Source of the DNA: Rhodocyclaceae bacterium UBA5602
Lineage (GTDB): Bacteria; Pseudomonadota; Gammaproteobacteria; Burkholderiales; Rhodocyclaceae
Length of the DNA stretch: 54,034 nucleotides
Direction: 5' to 3'
NCBI GenBank assembly: GCA_002424865.1
Contig: DILC01000035.1
Location: 57,423-111,456 of the forward strand
Shown here: positions 34,051 through 42,170 of the stretch, piece by piece
Layout: every line of letters starts with the position of its first letter
Position numbering within the stretch: position 1 is the first letter of the stretch
Made by a program: the position numbers and the translations under genes
Notes under the pieces: model-generated
The model's input: only the letters and a program-made list of their open reading frames with translations
The model's database searches: none
What the model was told of the DNA's origin: nothing

Positions 34051-34599
34051 TCAATAGGCGGGTTTGTTTTCAGCAGCGTGAAAGTTGGCCACGCCGGTCA
34101 TGATTTCCTTCCTTGCGTCTTCCACTGTACCCCAGCCTTCGACTTTGACAAACTTGCCCGGCTCTAAGTCCTTGTAGTGCTCAAAAAAGTGGGATACCTG
34201 CTGTAACAGGCTGGGCGGCAAATCATCCAGCGTTTTAACGTGGCTATACAGTTTGGTGAGTTTATCGACGGGAACGGCCAGGAGCTTGGCATCTTCACCG
34301 GCTTCATCGGTCATTTTGAGGATGCCCACTGGACGGCAGCGCACCACAACGCCCGGCGGCAGGGCAAATTGAGAGACCACCAGGACATCAACCGGATCGC
34401 CATCGCCTGAAATCGTGTGCGGGATATAACCATAGTTGCAGGGGTAATGCATGGCTGTGGACATGAAACGATCGACAAAAATGGCGCCCGATTCTTTGTC
34501 CACTTCATATTTGATGGGTTCGGAATGCATCGAGATTTCAATGACAACATTAAAGTCATCTGGCAGGCTTTTGCCCGATGGCACATTGTTTAAACTCAT
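34051..34599 (-). CDS. ppa: Inorganic pyrophosphatase
   Basis: The protein has 182 residues and is a family I soluble pyrophosphatase. It hydrolyses pyrophosphate released by biosynthetic adenylylations, including NadD and IleS in this window. The metal-binding DGDPVDVLVV and the substrate residues in IKYEVDKESGAIFVDR, and YPCNYGYIPHT, are intact. A C-terminal GWGTVEDARKEI is also typical. GGAGC precedes the ATG. It leads the ppa-nadE-glnB string on the minus strand. Confidence 0.96.
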   Translation of the reverse strand: MSLNNVPSGKSLPDDFNVVIEISMHSEPIKYEVDKESGAIFVDRFMSTAMHYPCNYGYIPHTISGDGDPVDVLVVSQFALPPGVVVRCRPVGILKMTDEAGEDAKLLAVPVDKLTKLYSHVKTLDDLPPSLLQQVSHFFEHYKDLEPGKFVKVEGWGTVEDARKEIMTGVANFHAAENKPAY

Positions 34600-34920
34600 G
34601 AGGGCTCCTTGGAAAGGAGCGCATTATATCTGCGGCGGCTATGTCAAGGTTTGGCTGATGGCCGGGCAAATGGGCGCTATATGGGCTAACTGATTGACAG
34701 GTCAGTTAAAGAGAGGAATACTTGCACCCTCGTTGTGCAGGCGATAGGAATGTATTGCAAGCGGCTGGCCATACCGCCTTGAATTAACTTGAACATAACG
34801 CAAATCAGGCAGGATTGAGAGCGCACTTGGGCTATTCAGTGGTCAATTGCGAGGCTTGGCTGATGTAGAACTGTAGTGCCTGCAATTTTAATTTTTAATT
34901 TCAAAACAGAGGAGTAAGTC
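34600..34920. other. Divergent control region between ppa and the aldehyde dehydrogenase
   Basis: No gene is seen in these 321 bases. They contain the palindrome at 34687-34708 and an AT-rich stretch before the dehydrogenase start, with GAGGAG at 34909-34914. Confidence 0.5.
34687..34708. promoter_or_regulatory. Candidate operator, TAACTGA-N8-TCAGTTA
   Basis: This is a perfect 7-bp inverted repeat with an 8-bp centre (TTGACAGG). The size and layout are typical of TetR-type repressor sites. It lies about 90 bp from the ppa start and 210 bp from the aldehyde dehydrogenase start, and the latter is the likelier regulated gene. No TetR gene is in the window. Confidence 0.4.
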
Positions 34921-36390
34921 ATGGGAGCCAATGAGCCCGTAGCAGCGTTGATTCAGACCAAATTGTGGATTGGCGGTGAATTCCGTTCTGCCCAGGGAAA
35001 TGCAACCTTTATCAAGCTCAACCCAGAGCATGACACGCCCATGGCTGAAGCCGCGCGTGCCACGCCCGAGGATGTGAATCTGGCTGTAGAAGCAGCGCAT
35101 GCGGCTTTCTCCAGCTATCGTATGACCACGCCTGGCCAGCGCGAGGCATGGATGTCCAAGGCGGCAGATTTGCTTGAAGAGCGCGCTGAAGAATTCATCA
35201 ACCTTTTGATTGATGAAGGCGGCTCACCGCTATTAAAAGCGCAATTTGAAGTTAAGTTTTCAGTCGATGCCCTGCGCACAGCTGCCGGTATTCCCCGCCG
35301 TGTGGCTGGCATGACCTTGCCATCCGACGTGCCGGGGCGTTTTTCCATGGCAACCCGCTCACCTTTGGGCGTGTTTGCCTGTATCACGCCGTTTAACGTC
35401 CCCCTGATCAAGGCCTTTGTGGAATGCACCGGCCCCTTGGCAACCGGTAATACGGTCGTGATGCTGGCATCCGAAGAAGCGCCTGTGGTGGCTGTTCGTG
35501 TTGGCGAGCTGTTCCGCGATGCAGGTTTCCCGCCGGGGTCATTTAACGTACTAACGGGCTTTGGCCATGAAATTGGCGATACCTTGGTCACGCATCCGCA
35601 CGTGAAGGGCGTGAACTTTACCGGCTCCACCCGCGTTGGCCGTCATTTGTCCGAGCTGTGCGGCAAACACATGAAGCGTGTATTGCTCGAATTGGGCGGC
35701 AAGAGCCCTTTGATCGTGTTGAAAGATGCCGATCTGGACGCGGCTGCCATGGGCGCCGTGATGGGCATGTTCTTCTATCAAGGCCAGGTGTGCATGGGTT
35801 CTAGCCGTATTCTGGTTGAAGCGCCGGTGTATGACGCTTTCCTGGCGCGCTTTAAGGCAATTACCTCATCGCTGGGTTTTGGTGATCTGCGCGATCCCAA
35901 GACGGTGACAGGCCCGATCATTTCGCAACGTCAGCGCGATCGCGTGCGTCAGCATATTGAAAATGCGGTAGCCAATGGCGCAACGCTGGAAACCGGCGGC
36001 GTGTGGGACGGAAACCGTTGCGCCTCAACCATTTTGACGGGTGTTAACAAGAGCATGGTGTGCTACTACGAAGAAACTTTCGGCCCGGTTACGGCAGTGT
36101 ATAAGGTCGCATCTGCCGATGAGGCCTTGGCAATCGCCAATGACACCACTTATGGCCTCTCCGCTGCGGTGTACACACAAAACCTCGCTGAAGCCCTGCG
36201 CTTGGCGCAAGGCATTCATGCCGGCATGGTGCATATCAATGCGCCTTCACTGCAGGATGAGCCGCATGTGCCCTTCGGTGGCGTGGGTGATTCCGGCATG
36301 GGTCGCGAAGGTGCGGTAACGGATATTGACCATTGCACCGAGTGGAAGTGGATTACCATTCAAGCCCCTGTGGCCGGTGCTGCGCATTAA
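34921..36390 (+). CDS. NAD-dependent aldehyde dehydrogenase, aromatic-aldehyde type
   Basis: The protein has 489 residues. The general base is Glu257 in LELGGKSPL and the nucleophile is Cys291 in YQGQVCMGSSR. The cofactor segment TPFNVPLIKAF replaces the more usual PWNxP, as in benzaldehyde, vanillin and salicylaldehyde dehydrogenases. The C-terminal HVPFGGVGDSGMGREG fits the same group. An aromatic aldehyde is therefore a reasonable substrate and would link to the meta-cleavage operon at 127, but no neighbour proves it. GAGGAG precedes the ATG. The gene stands alone and ends before a strong terminator. Confidence 0.85.
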   Translation: MGANEPVAALIQTKLWIGGEFRSAQGNATFIKLNPEHDTPMAEAARATPEDVNLAVEAAHAAFSSYRMTTPGQREAWMSKAADLLEERAEEFINLLIDEGGSPLLKAQFEVKFSVDALRTAAGIPRRVAGMTLPSDVPGRFSMATRSPLGVFACITPFNVPLIKAFVECTGPLATGNTVVMLASEEAPVVAVRVGELFRDAGFPPGSFNVLTGFGHEIGDTLVTHPHVKGVNFTGSTRVGRHLSELCGKHMKRVLLELGGKSPLIVLKDADLDAAAMGAVMGMFFYQGQVCMGSSRILVEAPVYDAFLARFKAITSSLGFGDLRDPKTVTGPIISQRQRDRVRQHIENAVANGATLETGGVWDGNRCASTILTGVNKSMVCYYEETFGPVTAVYKVASADEALAIANDTTYGLSAAVYTQNLAEALRLAQGIHAGMVHINAPSLQDEPHVPFGGVGDSGMGREGAVTDIDHCTEWKWITIQAPVAGAAH

Positions 36391-36478
36391 TTGCGTGAAT
36401 TGCTGGTGATTGGAACTTATTTGCCTGTCGCTGCTTATGCCGCCAGCTGATTAAGCCAATTCAGGAAGTTGTTGCAGC

Positions 36479-36526
36479 CCATAACCCCCAACGGCGTGGA
36501 AACGTTGCTGGGGGTTATGGTTTTAT
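36479..36526 (+). terminator. Rho-independent terminator after the aldehyde dehydrogenase
   Basis: The stem CCATAACCCCC (36479-36489) pairs perfectly with GGGGGTTATGG (36510-36520), with further pairing ACG/CGT inside. TTTTAT follows. It ends the transcript of the dehydrogenase, about 90 nt past its stop. Confidence 0.85.
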
Positions 36527-36751
36527 AAAACGTCATTTACAAGAAAGACGTTGGCTTAAGTGGCATGGGGGTGAAAATGACCAGGCTTGGCGCAGGTTTG
36601 CCTGGAAACTCGGGAAGGATGCGTTGTTTTCAAATCGCTCGGCGAAGCGCTTTGAAGGCAGGTGTTTCCCTGAATTTCTTGCGCTACGCTGCTTTCACAA
36701 ATTAAATTTCATTATTCGGCAACTTATTGTTGACATGGTTAACTTCATTAG

Positions 36752-36766
36752 TGATAATCATTCTCA
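36752..36766. promoter_or_regulatory. Fur box upstream of hemP
   Basis: TGATAAT-C-ATTCTCA matches the 7-1-7 Fur consensus with one mismatch and is flanked by further AT-rich half-site sequence. It lies 23 bp before the hemP start. Iron-dependent repression of hemP, and perhaps the downstream feo genes, follows from established Fur biology. Confidence 0.8.
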
Positions 36767-36788
36767 TTAAAGGGAGGTTTTATGTGTC

Positions 36789-36989
36789 ATGGCTCAACTA
36801 CTTCATCACTCGACGGTGTCCTTGGCTTCGTTGGCAACAGTGGCAGACTCATCCGCGCGTAAGTCAGAGATGCGGACTGTGGACAGCAAGGAATTACTGG
36901 GCAGCCATCAGGCAATCCAGATTCTGCATACGGGCGAGGTTTATTGGTTGCGAAAAACCCGTCAGGGCAAGCTGATTTTGACGAAGTAA
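36789..36989 (+). CDS. hemP: Hemin uptake protein HemP
   Basis: This is a small protein of 66 residues. The C-terminal part RTVDSKELLGSHQAIQILHTGEVYWLRKTRQGKLILTK matches the HemP family, whose hallmark is the final TRxGKLILTK. HemP is a small Fur-controlled protein needed for haem-receptor gene expression or haem use in several betaproteobacteria. The ATG at 36789 follows GGGAGG by about 11 nt. An ATG in frame at 36870 would give the bare family core, so the exact start is uncertain. No haem receptor is adjacent, and feoB follows after 88 nt instead. Confidence 0.85.
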   Translation: MAQLLHHSTVSLASLATVADSSARKSEMRTVDSKELLGSHQAIQILHTGEVYWLRKTRQGKLILTK

Positions 36990-37077
36990 TCAATTACATG
37001 TATTGCATGTACATGTTTTGGTTCGTTGATATCTTTGGCTAACTTCCGTTCGTTATCTTTACGATGGTCCATTCTCT

Positions 37078-39072
37078 ATGACTTCAATCGCACTCGTTGG
37101 CCAGCCTAATGTGGGTAAGTCGGTCATTTTTCACCGGCTGACAGGCCGATACGTCAACGTTTCCAATTATCCCGGCACGACGGTGGAAGTGACCCGCGGC
37201 GCACTGCGCGATCATCCTGAGCAGATGGTGTTGGACACCCCAGGCGTGTTGACCCTGCCTGCACGTAGCGAAGACGAACAAGCCACCGCGCACATTTTGC
37301 TCAATGAGCAACTGAAAACGCTGGTGCAAGTCGGGGATGCCAAGAATCTGCGGCGCACGGTGCAGCTAGCGCTGTTGCTGGCTGAAGCGGGCGTGCCTAT
37401 GGTGCTGGCGCTCAACATGATGGACGAAGTGCGCGCGCGCGGCATGGCATTTGACGCGAGCAGGCTCGCTACGGAGCTTGGATTGGCTGTCGTGCCAACG
37501 GTCGCCACCGGTAATGAAGGCATGCTGGCCTTGTCCGGCGCCATTGCGGCGGCCAAAGTTCCTGTGTTTCGCTTGACGTATGGGCATGACATTGAAAATG
37601 CAGTAGATGACCTGGTGGGCATGTTGCCAGCGGCACATTTATCCGCCCGGGTCATTGCGTTGCTTTATCTCGCGGGCGATCAGGCAACTGAGGCCTGGCT
37701 GGCCGCGCAGATGGGAAGCCGGAAGAAAAATCAGCAGGCGAGAACAGCATCTGAAACAACATTTGAAACCGCGACTGAAACAAGAATCTTTGAATTGTCG
37801 GCGCTGGCGGCACGGCGTGAGCTGCTGCAGGAGAAGTTTACCGAGCCCTTGGCGGAAGTTTTGCAACGTGCCCGCATGACGGCGGCTGATACGATTGTGC
37901 AGCGGGTCATGAAAAATGCGGGACAAACCGGCAATGCGCTGGTTCAACGCATCGGCCAGTGGTCAGTGCATCGCTGGTACGGCTGGCCGATTGTGGCGCT
38001 GGTGCTATATGCCGTGTATGCCTTTGTGGGCCAGTTTGGCGCGGGCGTGCTGGTGGGCTGGCTGGAAAATGACCTGTTCAAGGGCATCATCAACCCATGG
38101 TTTCAGCAATTAGTCACCACCTGGGTGCCGTTTGTCTGGCTGCAACAATTCCTCGTCGGCCCTTATGGTTTATGGACCATGGGCATGACTTATGCCATCG
38201 CGCTGATATTGCCGATTGTGACCACTTTTTTCATTGCCTTTGGCATCCTGGAAGATTCGGGCTATTTCGCGCGTCTTTCGGTGCTGTCAAACCGTGCGTT
38301 CAAGATGCTGGGTTTGAATGGTCGGGCTATCTTGCCGATGGTGCTGGGTTTGGGTTGCGTGACCATGGCGACATTGACCACGCGCATTTTGCACACCCCG
38401 CGCGAGCGGCTGATCGTGACTTTTTTGCTGGCCTTGGCGATTCCCTGTTCCGCGCAATTGGGTGTGGTGATGGGCATGCTGGCAAGCTATGGTGTGGGCG
38501 CATTCTTGATTTGGCTGGGCACAGTGATTTTTATCCTTTTTACCGTAGGCTGGCTGTCCGGCAAGCTCGTCAAAGGCAAGCGCATTCCTTTGATGACTGA
38601 GTTGCCGCCCATGCGTTTGCCCATGCCGAGCAATGTGGTTAAAAAAACCTGGTCGCGGCTGAAGTGGTATTTGATGGAGGTCATCCCGCTGTTCTTGATC
38701 GGCGCGGCACTGATGTTTGTGCTTGATCTCATCGGCTTTTTGCCCTGGCTCATCAAGGCGGGTGAGCCACTGGTGACGGGCTGGCTGGGATTGCCCAAAG
38801 AAGCTTCGGCGGCTTTGCTGATGGGCTTTTTGCGCCGTGACTTTGGCGCCACAGGTTTGTTTGCCTTGGGTAGCAGCCTCTCGCCAGAGCAGGGACTGGT
38901 GGGTTTGGTGACGCTGACGATTTTTGTGCCATGTATTGCCAGCACGATGATGATCATCAAAGAGCAGGGGCTGAAAACGGCCGTCATCATGACGGGCATC
39001 ATCATCCCGCTGGCCTTTTTGATTGGTGGCTTGATGCACCGTGCACTGCTGTTGGTAGGGTTTACAGGATGA
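37078..39072 (+). CDS. feoB: Ferrous iron transporter FeoB
   Basis: The protein has 664 residues. The N-terminal G domain has G1 GQPNVGKS at residues 8-15, G2 around NYPGTTVE, G3 DTPG and G4 NMMD. The membrane part (about residues 300-660) has paired gate domains with the conserved cysteines in LGLGCVTMA and IPCSAQLG. It moves Fe2+ across the inner membrane. The linker at about residues 215-280 is variable and glutamate/lysine-rich, and it contains the FELSALAARREL segment that carries a 25-bp motif copy. It overlaps feoA by 4 nt (ATGA), with feoB first, the reverse of the E. coli order. Confidence 0.95.
   Translation: MTSIALVGQPNVGKSVIFHRLTGRYVNVSNYPGTTVEVTRGALRDHPEQMVLDTPGVLTLPARSEDEQATAHILLNEQLKTLVQVGDAKNLRRTVQLALLLAEAGVPMVLALNMMDEVRARGMAFDASRLATELGLAVVPTVATGNEGMLALSGAIAAAKVPVFRLTYGHDIENAVDDLVGMLPAAHLSARVIALLYLAGDQATEAWLAAQMGSRKKNQQARTASETTFETATETRIFELSALAARRELLQEKFTEPLAEVLQRARMTAADTIVQRVMKNAGQTGNALVQRIGQWSVHRWYGWPIVALVLYAVYAFVGQFGAGVLVGWLENDLFKGIINPWFQQLVTTWVPFVWLQQFLVGPYGLWTMGMTYAIALILPIVTTFFIAFGILEDSGYFARLSVLSNRAFKMLGLNGRAILPMVLGLGCVTMATLTTRILHTPRERLIVTFLLALAIPCSAQLGVVMGMLASYGVGAFLIWLGTVIFILFTVGWLSGKLVKGKRIPLMTELPPMRLPMPSNVVKKTWSRLKWYLMEVIPLFLIGAALMFVLDLIGFLPWLIKAGEPLVTGWLGLPKEASAALLMGFLRRDFGATGLFALGSSLSPEQGLVGLVTLTIFVPCIASTMMIIKEQGLKTAVIMTGIIIPLAFLIGGLMHRALLLVGFTG
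37793..37817 (+). repeat. Dispersed 25-bp motif, copy in feoB
   Basis: The sequence is AATTGTCGGCGCTGGC-GGC-ACGGCG, with 20 of 22 fixed positions matching. It is read as L-S-A-L-A-A-R-R in the FeoB linker, the same phase and nearly the same peptide as the ilvD copy. Confidence 0.82.
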
Positions 39073-39299
39073 AGTCATTACGTGACTTTGCCCCGGGGGC
39101 ATCGCTGGTGGTGGAAGGTTTTGACAGCAAATTAACGCCAGAGGCGCGGGGACATTTGTCGGCCTGGGGATTGCTGCCGGGCACCTTGATTACGCTGCTG
39201 TCGCATCAACCCGTTACGCGTTTGATGGTTGAGCATGCCGAGCTTGCGCTGGAAGATACCATTGCCAATGGCATACTCGTCTCGCCGCGCGTTGGGTAG
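39069..39299 (+). CDS. feoA: FeoA-domain protein
   Basis: The protein has 76 residues and is a single FeoA/SH3-like domain, beginning MKSLRDFAPGASLVVEGF and continuing with AWGLLPGTLITLLSHQP. It is a cytosolic accessory that supports FeoB. The start ATG at 39069 overlaps the feoB stop, which fixes the start; a longer open frame reaches back to 38931 within feoB and is not used. The C-terminal ELALEDTIANGILV matches the domain's final strands. Confidence 0.9.
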   Translation: MKSLRDFAPGASLVVEGFDSKLTPEARGHLSAWGLLPGTLITLLSHQPVTRLMVEHAELALEDTIANGILVSPRVG

Positions 39300-39427
39300 A
39301 TGGCGGCAAGACGGGCCATGCAAGATTCTTTTGTAGTGAGGTTGTTGTTGGTTTGCAGTTAACTTTTTAAACCCGGCAAGCCAGGCGATGTCTCCCAGCC
39401 AGCCACATGACTTATAGGAGCATCACC

Positions 39428-40726
39428 ATGCCGTATTTTTTATCAAATCACCAGAACTTAAAAAACAAATTACCCGGAAAAAGGCTTATGGCGCCATTGG
39501 CCTTGGCTGTTTGGGGCGCGTTCGCTGCCAGCGCCGTCTTGCCAGCGCCGACTTTTGCTGCGGATATTAGCCTGGAAGAGCGTTTCAAGTTAATGGAAGC
39601 GCGTTTGGCGCGCATCGAGGCTGAGAACCAGAACTTGAAGCAGCAGTTAAGCCAGACCGACCAGAAAGTCGAGGCGACGGGCAATCAGGTGGAGAAAATA
39701 GCTACCGCAACGCAGTTGCCGCAATCATCCAGTGCTGGCTGGACAGAAAAGACCAAACTCGGCGGTTATGGCGAAATGCATTACAACGCGCTCAAGGGCA
39801 AAGGCGGCGCAGCTAACAAGGACGAGATCGACCTGCATCGCTTCGTGCTGTTTTTTGGCCATGAATTCAACTCGCGCACGCGCTTTTTCTCTGAACTGGA
39901 AGTGGAGCACAGTATCGCCGGCGAAGGCAAAAAAGGCGAAATCGAACTGGAACAGGCCTATGTCGAGTTTGACCTGAACGACAAGCATCGCGCGAAAGCG
40001 GGACTATTCATGATTCCGGTCGGCATCATCAACGAGACGCATGAGCCGCCGGCCTTCTATGGTGTCGAGCGTAATCCGGTCGAAAAAGACATCATTCCCG
40101 CCACCTGGTGGGCGGGTGGCGCAGCGCTTGCCGGGCGGTTTGGCGATGGCTTCGGCTATGATTTTGCCATTCATGAGGGCCTCGCTGTGCCAGGCGGGGC
40201 TAAAGGCTACAAGCCGCGCGATGGCCGCCAGAAAACCAGCGAGGCAAGCGCCAAGAAATTGGCTGCCACTGCCCGCTTGAAGTGGACTGCCATTCCCGGC
40301 GTCGAACTCAGTGGCACCATCCAGCATCAGAGCGACATTACCCAAGGCCTGGATGCTACCGCAGGCAGCGCCAACTTGTATGAAGTTCACAGCATCATCA
40401 ACAAAGGGGCGTTCGGCCTCAAGGCGCTGTACGCGCAGTGGGATTTGTCCGGCAGCGGCCCCAAGTCCAAAGGCGCTGACAAGCAAAAAGGCTGGTATGT
40501 CGAGCCTTCGTTCAAGCTGTCGGAGCAATGGGGGGTGTTCGCACGCTACAACGTGTGGGATAACCTTGCTGGGGACGCCATAGGCAGCAAGAAAAAACAA
40601 GCCGATGTTGGCGTGAATTACTGGCCGCATCCAGACGTGGTGTTGAAGGCGGATTACCAGCAGCAGAGCAATGATGACGGGAGAAATCAGAATGGGTTTA
40701 ACCTCGGCGTGGGCTATCAGTTCTGA
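39428..40726 (+). CDS. Outer-membrane porin with N-terminal coiled coil
   Basis: The protein has 432 residues. It has a long signal peptide with a hydrophobic core MAPLALAVWGAFAASAVLP and a probable cleavage after PTFA before ADI. A short coiled coil follows (about residues 50-95, SLEERFKLMEARLARIEAENQN). The rest is strand-rich, starting LGGYGEMHYN, and ends in aromatic YQF, as expected for a barrel. It resembles phosphate-selective or OprO/P-like porins. Its place after feoBA and before a redox pair suggests import of an iron species or ligand. AGGAG at 39416-39420 supports the ATG at 39428. A perfect copy of the 25-bp motif forms the end of the signal peptide. Confidence 0.85.
   Translation: MPYFLSNHQNLKNKLPGKRLMAPLALAVWGAFAASAVLPAPTFAADISLEERFKLMEARLARIEAENQNLKQQLSQTDQKVEATGNQVEKIATATQLPQSSSAGWTEKTKLGGYGEMHYNALKGKGGAANKDEIDLHRFVLFFGHEFNSRTRFFSELEVEHSIAGEGKKGEIELEQAYVEFDLNDKHRAKAGLFMIPVGIINETHEPPAFYGVERNPVEKDIIPATWWAGGAALAGRFGDGFGYDFAIHEGLAVPGGAKGYKPRDGRQKTSEASAKKLAATARLKWTAIPGVELSGTIQHQSDITQGLDATAGSANLYEVHSIINKGAFGLKALYAQWDLSGSGPKSKGADKQKGWYVEPSFKLSEQWGVFARYNVWDNLAGDAIGSKKKQADVGVNYWPHPDVVLKADYQQQSNDDGRNQNGFNLGVGYQF
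39532..39556 (-). repeat. Dispersed 25-bp motif, copy in the porin signal peptide
   Basis: Read on the minus strand it is AAAAGTCGGCGCTGGC-AAG-ACGGCG, matching all 22 fixed positions. In the porin it is read as S-A-V-L-P-A-P-T-F, immediately before the presumed cleavage site. Confidence 0.88.
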
Positions 40727-41312
40727 CAGGGTGCTGCGCTGCCGTTACGCAGGTGTTGGCAGTTGCTGGCGACCGATACTTGCCGCATTCTCCGTACTCT
40801 TGATCTGCCTTCAGTTGCCTGGCCCTGTTCAGGCAACTGAAGGGGTGGCAGACGTAACCGAGAACACAGCACGTTTTGTGCGTGAAGCATTTACCGCCCC
40901 AGCACAGGCTGACAACCTGTGGGTCACGGAAGCGTTGCGGCCGACGGTACGTCAAATATTGGACCATGATCTGCGCGTTGCCAGGCTGCCTTACTGGCGG
41001 CAGGGCAAGCGCACCGCGTGGGTGATCAATGAAGTCGGCAAAGAGATGCCAATCACCATCGGCGTGGTGGTCGATGATGGGCGTATTGAGCGCGTGCGCG
41101 TGTTGGCTTACCGTGAGAGCCGTGGCTGGGAAGTGCAAAGCGCGAATTTTCTGCGTCAGTTTGCCGGTGCGCGCTTGGGCGAACAGCAGCGGCTGGATCG
41201 TTCCATTGACGGCATTGCGGGCGCGACGCTCTCGGTGCGGGCGATGACACGCGTGAGTCGGCTGGCCTTGTGGCTGCACCAGGAAGTCATGAAAAAGGCA
41301 GCGGCGCCATGA
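40692..41312 (+). CDS. Periplasmic FMN-binding domain protein
   Basis: The protein has 206 residues. A hydrophobic signal segment (ILAAFSVLLICLQLPGPVQA) precedes the mature part. The C-terminal third has the FMN-binding motif DGIAGATLSVRAM, where threonine in the GAT core is covalently flavinylated in the family by ApbE. The domain occurs in NqrC, RnfG and periplasmic flavoproteins. The ATG at 40692 is chosen because GGGAG lies 8 nt upstream, whereas the earlier ATG at 40671 has none. It overlaps the porin by 35 nt and the next gene by 4 nt. Electron transfer to iron or another acceptor is inferred from context only. Confidence 0.8.
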   Translation: MGLTSAWAISSDRVLRCRYAGVGSCWRPILAAFSVLLICLQLPGPVQATEGVADVTENTARFVREAFTAPAQADNLWVTEALRPTVRQILDHDLRVARLPYWRQGKRTAWVINEVGKEMPITIGVVVDDGRIERVRVLAYRESRGWEVQSANFLRQFAGARLGEQQRLDRSIDGIAGATLSVRAMTRVSRLALWLHQEVMKKAAAP

Positions 41313-41845
41313 GCCTGCACTCTGGCGCCAAGCGCGACAACCTGCATGCCTTGGTGCGCGGCGTGGTCATTAGCTCGTTGTATCGCCGGTTCATTTATGG
41401 GGTAGCGGGCTTGACCGCCATCACGGGTTTGGCCTGGATGGCGATAGGTTACTTTCTGAATCCGGACGATTTTTCTGATCCGCTGCGCTTGTGGCGGCAT
41501 CGCGTGCTGGTCGCGCATGGCTGCATGGCTTATGGCGTGGTCTGGATCATGGGCACGCTGTTCCCGCAGCATCAATGGGGCGCATGGAAAGCGCGTCGCC
41601 ATCGCTGGAGTGGTGGCGTGCTGAGCCTGGTTTTTTTGCTGTTGGCGGCGACAGGCCTGTTGCTGTATTACCCGCCGTCAGACGATTGGCGTGATGCGGA
41701 AAGTCTGCTGCATCAAGTGATTGGCGGCCTCTTGGTGTTAGCCCTGCCATTGCATGCGGTGCTGGGACGTCGGCGACGTTTGGCAGCGGGTGTGACGAAT
41801 AGTCAAACCCTGCCGCATGGAAAAACGCGCATTAGGACACACTGA
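41309..41845 (+). CDS. Four-helix, histidine-rich membrane protein (possible b-type cytochrome)
   Basis: The protein has 178 residues and four hydrophobic segments, around residues 32-50 (YGVAGLTAITGLAW), 66-85, 105-125 and 136-155. Histidines lie in or next to the helices: VLVAHGCM, RRHRWSGGVL, LLHQVIGG and LPLHAVLG. This pattern fits a haem-b or quinol-linked anchor, though no family name is certain. It is coupled to the FMN-binding gene (ATGA), so the two probably form a membrane electron-transfer pair. The C-terminus is polar and basic. A 25-bp motif copy begins at the base after the stop. Confidence 0.7.
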   Translation: MSLHSGAKRDNLHALVRGVVISSLYRRFIYGVAGLTAITGLAWMAIGYFLNPDDFSDPLRLWRHRVLVAHGCMAYGVVWIMGTLFPQHQWGAWKARRHRWSGGVLSLVFLLLAATGLLLYYPPSDDWRDAESLLHQVIGGLLVLALPLHAVLGRRRRLAAGVTNSQTLPHGKTRIRTH

Positions 41846-41870
41846 CGCCGTGCCGTCAGCGCCGACTTTT
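41846..41870 (-). repeat. Dispersed 25-bp motif, copy directly after a stop codon
   Basis: Read on the minus strand it is AAAAGTCGGCGCTGAC-GGC-ACGGCG, with 21 of 22 fixed positions matching. It starts at the first base after the stop of the four-helix membrane protein gene. Confidence 0.85.
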
Positions 41871-41927
41871 TTAATGTGAAATACCTGGGCCAAGCGCGCT
41901 ATGCAATCACCGCGCCGCCACAGTCGG

Positions 41928-41947
41928 CTGGCTGTAGCCAGTTTTTT
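41928..41947 (+). terminator. Short hairpin followed by T6
   Basis: CTGGCT-GT-AGCCAG is followed directly by TTTTTT. The stem is short (5-6 bp), so it is a weak candidate terminator for the hemP-feo-porin locus. Apart from this and the motif copy just before it, the 41846-42170 gap shows no gene. Confidence 0.55.
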
Positions 41948-42170
41948 GCAATGGCACCGTACAACGCGGAACACCCGTCCGAGCCGCAATGCAACAAAAC
42001 TGCTTGCGCAACCAGATCGCGAAGTGTGGATGTTTGCGTAGCCATCAGCGGTTCAACGACATTGGAAGTCGCCAGCCGAGGTTTCCAGGTTAACTTCAAT
42101 CACAACAGCAAGCTTCGTCTGCGCTAGACTAAGGCATCGCGCCAGTTGATTTTTATCGGAGGAAGTGACC

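Noticed and set aside
41876..42127. Plus-strand frame of 83 codons before the stress-protein gene
   Set aside because: It covers the candidate terminator, has no ribosome site, and the opposite strand is equally open.
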